Shown piece after piece: positions 15,185 to 20,012 of a stretch of 20,012 bases of DNA. The stretch is from the NCBI GenBank assembly GCA_038231615.1, contig JBBRLA010000070.1:1-20012 (forward strand), given 5' to 3'. Within the stretch, counting starts at the first letter, position 1; every line of letters begins with the position of its first letter. The notes under the pieces were generated by a model. The model did no database searches. It was not told where the DNA came from and was given only the letters and a program-made list of their open reading frames with translations. A program made the position numbers and the translations under genes. The DNA is from JBBRLA01 sp038231615 (GTDB taxonomy: Bacteria; Myxococcota_A; Polyangia; Palsa-1104; JAEUJZ01).

Positions 15185-16252
15185 TCAGCTTCGTCGGGGT
15201 TGCAATTGCCTCGTGCTGCCGCTGCCGTTGCTTTCGTCGAGGCTTACCGAGGGGGGCTCCTCGCCCTCCTTCAGATCATCGTCAAGCCGCGGGGTTACCG
15301 GGTCTTCCGGGAGCAGGGTGCGGGGCTGTGCGCGCAGGGCCGCCGGGAGGCCGGCGCGCAGGGCCTTTTGTAAGGTGTAGCTCAGCGTGAAGATGACCGA
15401 CCCGCCCGAGTCGGGGCCGATGAGGTGGCGGTAGCCGATGCCGACCTCGGCGCCGTGCCAGCTCTCGGCGGTGCGGGCCATGCGGAAGCCGAAGCGCAGG
15501 TCCGCCTCGGGGCCGTGGGCGAAGCCGCGGGTGTAGCCCACCTCGTATGAGAGGGACGCGTCCAGGGAGCAGCGCGAACAGGGCCACATGGAGTGGACGA
15601 AGGCGAACTCGGGGCCGATGAGGAACTCGCCGCCGCCGTGCTGGCTGTCGATGAGGATGTCGCTGCGTCCGCCGAACCCGATATGCGAGAGGAGCAGGCC
15701 GCGGGCGCCGACGTTGACGCCGAAGTCGCGCCCCTGGGTGAAGGGCTGGCCGGTGACGCGAGCGCCCAGCTCGGCCTTGACCCAGCCCGACATGAGCCAT
15801 GGGCGTTCGCCCATCACCGACAGGCCGCTTGGTTCCAGCACCGGCACCAGGCTCTCGCCGATGGCCACGGAGACGGGTTGGGTCAGCGGCCAGCGGCACG
15901 AAAAGAGGGCCTGGCTGCGCACCCGGTGGGTGGTCACATCGCTGCTTTCCAGGTCGACCCGGGTAAGGCTCTGGCGGCGGCACGGGTCGATGGGGTCGCC
16001 CTTGGGGGTGGCGAGTTCGGCCTGGCCGCCGATGCTGCCCTCGAAGTCGATGTTCTTCCGATGTTCGACGGTGACCAGGATGCGTTCGCCGCCGCGAGCG
16101 GAGTCGGCGGTCTCGACCGAAAGGGTCGCGGGCTCGCCGGCGATGGAGATGGAGACCGGGCGTTCGTCCCGCACATGATGCAGGGTACATCCCGACAAAA
16201 GCAGAAGAACCAGCCCGGCGGATCGGGCCACATGCAGGGTACGGGAGGTCAT
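15185..16252 (-). CDS. Lipoprotein with predicted beta-barrel-like domain, function unknown
   Basis: The product has 355 residues. It starts with a short basic region, a hydrophobic segment (SAGLVLLLLSGC) and a good lipobox (LSGC, cysteine about residue 21), so it is exported and lipidated. Residues about 25-140 look like a beta-rich domain (alternating patterns, CRRQSLTRVDL, CRWPLTQ). Residues about 150-300 have repeated alternating strands with Gly and aromatic residues (GWVKAELGARVTG, GVNVGARGLLLSHIGFGG, VIFTLSYTLQ), like an outer-membrane barrel. A hydrophilic tail of about 50 residues rich in Asp, Glu, Ser and Arg ends the protein. I do not recognise the family. ATG 16252 gives the standard signal; ATG 16264 would add four residues and has GAGG unusually close. 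It appears to be the first gene of the minus-strand cluster. Confidence 0.7.
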   Translation of the reverse strand: MTSRTLHVARSAGLVLLLLSGCTLHHVRDERPVSISIAGEPATLSVETADSARGGERILVTVEHRKNIDFEGSIGGQAELATPKGDPIDPCRRQSLTRVDLESSDVTTHRVRSQALFSCRWPLTQPVSVAIGESLVPVLEPSGLSVMGERPWLMSGWVKAELGARVTGQPFTQGRDFGVNVGARGLLLSHIGFGGRSDILIDSQHGGGEFLIGPEFAFVHSMWPCSRCSLDASLSYEVGYTRGFAHGPEADLRFGFRMARTAESWHGAEVGIGYRHLIGPDSGGSVIFTLSYTLQKALRAGLPAALRAQPRTLLPEDPVTPRLDDDLKEGEEPPSVSLDESNGSGSTRQLQPRRS

Positions 16253-16694
16253 GGGCCCGATCATATCCTCGTTTGGGCCGGCATAGAACCCGGCAACCTC
16301 CAGAACCAGGGTGGCCATCGGTTCAACCGGAAAGGGGGCCCAGTTGCGTCGGGCGAGCTGGCGGTCCACGTATTTGGGGTCTGTAGACCCTACCCAAGGA
16401 CTGGAAGTCAGCCGGTTCCAGGTCCGCCAGTTTCTTTCTAATTATTCCAATCAGTTAACTTTTTATTCGCGACCGGCCTCTTTTTACGGTTCCCAATGAT
16501 CGCTTTCTAGGGTAATTAAGTTTCTGTGAATTGAGGACTGCAGACAGGGGTCTACAAGCCCGAAAAGGTAGAGATCACCCTATCCGGGCCTGGAATCGAC
16601 TGTCTATTTCATCCAACCGCGGCTTGCAGGCCCCAAGTGGTCTGACCACGGTCCACATTCCAACCCAGGAAGGTGCAGGCCTTCCAGGAGGAAC
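16253..16694. promoter_or_regulatory. Divergent regulatory spacer with palindromes and an AT-rich segment
   Basis: This 442-base gap separates the minus-strand lipoprotein gene and the plus-strand lyase gene. It contains a perfect GGGTCT-GT-AGACCC palindrome (16377-16390), with a related half-site GGGGTCTACA at 16547-16556. Bases about 16432-16530 are far more AT-rich than the rest of the window and would suit promoters, though no clean -35/-10 pair was found. A perfect GTGGTC-T-GACCAC palindrome (16637-16649) and a GGAAGG-TGCAGG-CCTTCC hairpin (16668-16685) lie in the likely leader of the lyase mRNA. A 62-codon open frame here (16311-16499) looks random. Confidence 0.5.
16668..16691 (+). promoter_or_regulatory. 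Hairpin directly abutting the lyase ribosome binding site
   Basis: GGAAGG (16668-16673) can pair with CCTTCC (16680-16685), and the strong AGGAGG Shine-Dalgarno (16686-16691) begins at the very next base, three bases before the ATG at 16695. The stem is short, so a regulatory role is only suggested. Confidence 0.4.
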
Positions 16695-19580
16695 ATGAGA
16701 CACACTGTCTTTCTCTGTGCCCTCGTGCTCGCCAGCTGCGACGGACGCGACCTTTCCGAGAACCTCGGCATTCGCCTTTCCGCGCTGGACACTCACCCGG
16801 CGCGCCTTTACCTGTCCGCCTCCGTCCTTTCGCGGCTTCAGACGCGGGCCCAGGCCGGCGACCCGGCGTGGACCGCGCTGAGGACGCGCTGCGAAGGCTG
16901 GGCGGGCGGCACCATGTACCCACCCGGGGCGGCGCCGGCCAGCTACCCCAATGTCTCGTCGGGCTACATGGGCGAGGACTACATGACGGCGCTCATGGGC
17001 CTGGGGCTGTGCTACCGGGTGGTGCGCGGCGTGGACACCGCCGCCGAGGCGCGCTACGGCACCGCCGGGGACCGGCTGATGGTCGCCATCTCCACCCCCC
17101 CGGCCTCCGGCGGACAGACCCCCAGCACCGATGGCGGCTACGGCATCCGCAACTACGGCGTCGGCATGGCCACCGGCTTCGACTGGTTCTATCCGGCGCT
17201 CTCGGCCGCCACCCGACAGCAGGTGATTGGCACCCTCAACGCCTGGATCGACTGGTATGATACGAGCGGTTTCTCGCGCAATGACCCCATCGGAAATTAC
17301 TTTATCGGGTACCTGCTGGCCAAGACCACCGGGGCCCTGGCCACCGAAGGCGAAAACCCCAGCGCGGCGACCTATTTCGCCGACGTGCAGAACCGCCTGT
17401 GGACGCAGCTCGTGCTGCCCGCCTACAAGAAGGGCATGGGCGGCGGCGGCTGGCCCGAGGGCTGGCGCTATGGCCCCAAGTCGGTCCACGAAATGGCCCA
17501 GTTTTTCTGGGCAGTCAAGACCGCCAAGTCCCTGGACTGGGCGGCGCTTCTCCCCACCTCCTATGTTCGAGACCAGGCCACGTACCTCAATTATTTCGCC
17601 TGGCCCTCGCTCTTGCACATGGACGACCAGGGGACGGTGCACTCCGGGACGCAGCTTTACCCGCCGCTCCTGGCCATGGCCGCGATGGCGATGATCCTGG
17701 AATACAACGGCGACAGCTACGCTCCGGTGGCCCGCGGCTTCTGCGCCGACGTGATCGCCGCCACCGGGCAGACCCTGGACCTGTGGCAAAACTTCCTGTA
17801 CTCGGATGGCAGCCTCGCGAGGTCATCCTACGCCGGGCAGCCGCTCTCGTACCTGGCCGCCGGGCCGGGCCACGTGGCAATGCGTTCTTCGTGGCAGACC
17901 GGCGCGGTGTGGGGCACGCTGGCCGGCGGGGCCTACATCAATGCCCCGGTGTCGGGCGAGCAGCTCTTCAACCAGGGCAGCGTCAGCGTGGTCCACGGCG
18001 ATCAGCCGATCGTGGCGAACGCCACCGGCTGGTTGCCCCAGGCGTCGGGCAACCCCGGGGACGACTACGTCTACCTGGAGAACTACGGGGTCAAGACCCG
18101 GGAACTTTACAACACCTTCTTCGTCAACGACGCGAACAACACCTACAACCCGGGGCAAGCCGCGGTGACGCCGCAGGATGCGACCACCCACGTCGAGCGA
18201 TACGAGGAAGGCCTGGGCTATGTGCGGGCCCGGGCCGCCAAGCTGGAGGACATGTACGTCTCCTACGTGGCCACCCGGCCGATCACCCAGTACATGCGGG
18301 ACGTGGTGTACCTGCGCCCGGATGTCTTCCTCCTCTACGATCGCACCACCGTGTCCGGCGCCGGCAACGACCAGTGGCTCTCGTTCCACGCGCCGACGGC
18401 GCCTCAGTCGGTGGCCACCGCCGATGGGACGCAGCGGCGCTACGACATCCAGGTGGCGGGGGCGACCGTCGGCAGCATCCGGTCGCTCTTGCCCAGAAGC
18501 GTCGGCAGCCAGGTGGTCTCCCTGCCCCTGCCCACGGTCTTTCGTCTGGAGGACCACGCCCCGGTGCGGGCCGCGGCGCAGGACTGGCTGACGGTGATCA
18601 CCGCCAGCGGCACGGTGCCGGAGCAGGTCCGACTGACCCCGGGGGATGGCAACGTCACCATCGGGCAAATGTCCGGGGTGTTGATCCAGGGCGCGCGCAA
18701 CCAGGTGGTGCTTCTGAGCAACGATCACCTGGGCGCGGCCACCACCGCGGCGGTACGCTACGGGGTCGGGCAGACCGCCGACGCGGACCACATGCTCTTC
18801 GACATGACCCCCTCGGGCACCGGCTACGCGGTCAGCGCCACTGTTTCGGGAAGCCAGATCACCATCCATGTGACCCAGGGCGGCCCCTTCGCGCTGACGT
18901 CGGCCGGCACGCTGAGCTTCTCGGTCACCAGGGCCGGCGCGATCTCCGGCCCCTCCTTCGCTGGTGGACCGCCGCCGCCACCCCCGCCGGCGCCAGCGCC
19001 CCCGCCGGCGCCAGCGCCAGCGCCAGCGCCAGCGCCAGCACCAGCACCAGCGCCAGCACCGGCACCGGCACCGGCACCGGCGCCCGCCCCGGCACCGCCC
19101 CCGCCCCCACCGCCCGGAGGGAACCTGCTGCTGAATCCCTCCTTCGAGACCTGGTCCGCCGGGCTGCCCGTAAGCTGGTCCAAGGCCGGCACCGGCACCC
19201 TCGCCTACAGCGCCACCCCTCAGAGCGGCAGCTACTCCGCCAAGGTGACCTCCTCCAGCTGGGCGCAGGGGACCAACCAGCTTGTCTCCTTCGCCACTCC
19301 GGTAGCGGCCGGCACCGCCATCACCGCCCAGGCCTACTTCCTTTATGTCTCGGGAGACACCGCCGTTCCCCTGATCCAGCTCGTGGTCAGCTTCGCCGAC
19401 GGCACCGCTGCCGTCTACATCAACCAGACCCTTCCCGCCTGGACACCGGGGAACTGGTTCCTGAACAAGCTCACCTATACCCCCACCCACCCGGTGGCCA
19501 GCATCGACTTCCGCGCCATCAGCAACACCGGCGCGGCACAGTCGTTTCTCTTAGACAGCGCCTCCCTCTCCACGCCCTAG
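16695..19580 (+). CDS. Heparinase II/III-type polysaccharide lyase lipoprotein with Pro-Ala linker and carbohydrate-binding module
   Basis: The 961-residue product has a lipoprotein signal with lipobox LASC (cysteine 15). Residues about 35-380 are a helical domain with GYGIRNYGVGMATGFDWFYP and GGGGWPEGWRYGP, resembling the alpha/alpha-toroid of heparinase II/III and alginate lyases. Residues about 385-750 are beta-rich (HVAMRSSWQTGAVWG, SVSVVHGDQPIVANATG, RDVVYLRPDVFLLYDR), matching the heparinase II/III beta-sandwich. A Pro-Ala linker (about 756-807) follows, then a C-terminal domain starting NLLLNPSFETWSAGLPVSW, typical of CenC-like CBM4/9 modules. It would cleave uronic-acid polysaccharides by beta-elimination at the cell surface; the substrate is unknown, but an exopolysaccharide cluster lies nearby. 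The start is fixed by AGGAGG three bases upstream. The gene stands alone, divergent from the minus-strand cluster. Confidence 0.85.
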   Translation: MRHTVFLCALVLASCDGRDLSENLGIRLSALDTHPARLYLSASVLSRLQTRAQAGDPAWTALRTRCEGWAGGTMYPPGAAPASYPNVSSGYMGEDYMTALMGLGLCYRVVRGVDTAAEARYGTAGDRLMVAISTPPASGGQTPSTDGGYGIRNYGVGMATGFDWFYPALSAATRQQVIGTLNAWIDWYDTSGFSRNDPIGNYFIGYLLAKTTGALATEGENPSAATYFADVQNRLWTQLVLPAYKKGMGGGGWPEGWRYGPKSVHEMAQFFWAVKTAKSLDWAALLPTSYVRDQATYLNYFAWPSLLHMDDQGTVHSGTQLYPPLLAMAAMAMILEYNGDSYAPVARGFCADVIAATGQTLDLWQNFLYSDGSLARSSYAGQPLSYLAAGPGHVAMRSSWQTGAVWGTLAGGAYINAPVSGEQLFNQGSVSVVHGDQPIVANATGWLPQASGNPGDDYVYLENYGVKTRELYNTFFVNDANNTYNPGQAAVTPQDATTHVERYEEGLGYVRARAAKLEDMYVSYVATRPITQYMRDVVYLRPDVFLLYDRTTVSGAGNDQWLSFHAPTAPQSVATADGTQRRYDIQVAGATVGSIRSLLPRSVGSQVVSLPLPTVFRLEDHAPVRAAAQDWLTVITASGTVPEQVRLTPGDGNVTIGQMSGVLIQGARNQVVLLSNDHLGAATTAAVRYGVGQTADADHMLFDMTPSGTGYAVSATVSGSQITIHVTQGGPFALTSAGTLSFSVTRAGAISGPSFAGGPPPPPPPAPAPPPAPAPAPAPAPAPAPAPAPAPAPAPAPAPAPPPPPPPGGNLLLNPSFETWSAGLPVSWSKAGTGTLAYSATPQSGSYSAKVTSSSWAQGTNQLVSFATPVAAGTAITAQAYFLYVSGDTAVPLIQLVVSFADGTAAVYINQTLPAWTPGNWFLNKLTYTPTHPVASIDFRAISNTGAAQSFLLDSASLSTP
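18969..19110 (+). repeat. Hexanucleotide tandem repeat encoding the Pro-Ala linker
   Basis: Long runs of GCGCCA, GCACCA and GCACCG units encode alternating Pro and Ala, flanked by runs of Pro. Units of six bases keep the frame when copies are gained or lost, so linker length may vary between strains. Confidence 0.85.
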
Positions 19581-19599
19581 AGCCACTTTAAAACCGCCA

Positions 19600-20012
19600 A
19601 GTATCAGCCCGATTCCCCCGATCGCTTCGGCTCGCTGACGCATGTACCAGCCCTTCATGTCGCGCGGGTCGCCGTCGGGCTCGCATGCCTCGACGACCTC
19701 GTCGAGGTAGCCCATCAGGTGCTCAAAATCGACGAGCACGACTGGCACCGTTTCGGCGGGCAGGACGCGCGCGAGCGCTTGGGGCAACGCTCGCAGCTCG
19801 GGCCCCGCGTCCTGGACGCAATGCACTGGCACCCCAGGGTGCGTATGTACGATCCAGGCGACGTCAGCGGCGACGCGGTCCGCGAGCTTGTCCATAGTGA
19901 TGCTCGCTTGGCGGTGGAGGGGCACGCTCGTAGGGCTCCGTGCGAGTGCGTGGAGGCACGCTGTCCCCCTGGATTACCTCGTTCATTCGTACCGACATCC
20001 GGTCCAGGCCAC
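19600..20012 (-). pseudogene. Decayed ISKra4-family transposase fragment (runs off window)
   Basis: Two minus-strand frames give pieces of one protein. From the right edge to about 19900, one frame reads LDRMSVRMNEV, then RTEPYERAPPPPSEHHYG, resembling the central part of ISKra4-type transposases. From about 19925 to 19600, a different frame reads VHCVQDAGPELRALPQAL, VVLVDFEHLMGYLDEV and MKGWYMRQRAE, resembling the catalytic RNase H-like region (usual VQDGAPE and helical follow-up). A frameshift and a loss of the stretch between them are needed to join the pieces, and the expected C-terminus is missing at the lyase gene end. The family assignment is from memory of motif style and should be confirmed. 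The remnant is convergent with the lyase gene, ending about 20 bases from its stop. Confidence 0.55.

Noticed and set aside
16311..16499. 62-codon open frame in the divergent spacer
   Set aside because: No ribosome binding site, no recognisable motif, and it spans both the palindrome and the AT-rich segment.
17399..19591. 730-codon plus-strand and 555-codon minus-strand open frames over the lyase gene
   Set aside because: The lyase frame has a lipoprotein signal, a strong ribosome binding site and recognisable domains; the others are GC-driven shadows.

Overview
The window is GC-rich with strong G/C bias at third codon positions. It carries lipoproteins, two predicted outer-membrane beta-barrels and a Wzz-type polysaccharide machinery, so the source is a Gram-negative bacterium. 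The gene style (polysaccharide cluster with split Wzz/kinase proteins, Pro-Ala-linked secreted enzymes, ISKra4-type transposase remnant, many in-frame repeats) resembles Myxococcota or other former deltaproteobacteria. That placement is inference; no taxonomic marker gene is present.

Layout. (1) Bases 1-115, minus strand: the first codons of a homocysteine S-methyltransferase-like gene running off the left edge. (2) Bases 208-9777, plus strand: an exopolysaccharide assembly and export block. It holds an unrecognised polytopic membrane/helical protein, a degenerate short-chain dehydrogenase, an outer-membrane beta-barrel, a GT4 glycosyltransferase, a NodB-type polysaccharide deacetylase, two Wzz/GNVR co-polymerases and a BY-kinase-like ATPase with a damaged nucleotide-binding site. 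From the barrel gene onward the genes abut or overlap and look like one transcript. (3) Bases 9778-10079: a convergent spacer with a 40-bp tandem repeat and a large inverted repeat. (4) Bases 16252-10080, minus strand: a beta-barrel-like lipoprotein, a DUF192 lipoprotein, an exported cyclophilin, and a 1218-residue Fe-S flavoprotein that looks like a natural NfnB-NfnA fusion. (5) Bases 16253-16694: a divergent regulatory spacer with perfect palindromes. (6) Bases 16695-19580, plus strand: a large lipoprotein of the heparinase II/III polysaccharide-lyase type with a Pro-Ala linker and a carbohydrate-binding module. (7) About 19600-20012, minus strand: a decayed ISKra4-family transposase.

How the parts fit. 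The plus-strand block would lengthen, modify (deacetylate) and export a polymer through inner-membrane Wzz proteins and an outer-membrane barrel, and the lyase could trim or recycle such a polymer. The flippase, polymerase, OPX (Wza) protein and priming transferase are not in the window and must lie elsewhere.

The most unusual signal is a family of 33-bp repeats. It occurs inside the deacetylase gene, in-frame inside the first Wzz gene, and over the start of the Fe-S flavoprotein gene, where the proposed ATG is itself part of a repeat unit. A possibly related 21-bp in-frame repeat lies in the dehydrogenase gene. This looks like a small dispersed element that enters or expands within coding sequences without breaking the frame.
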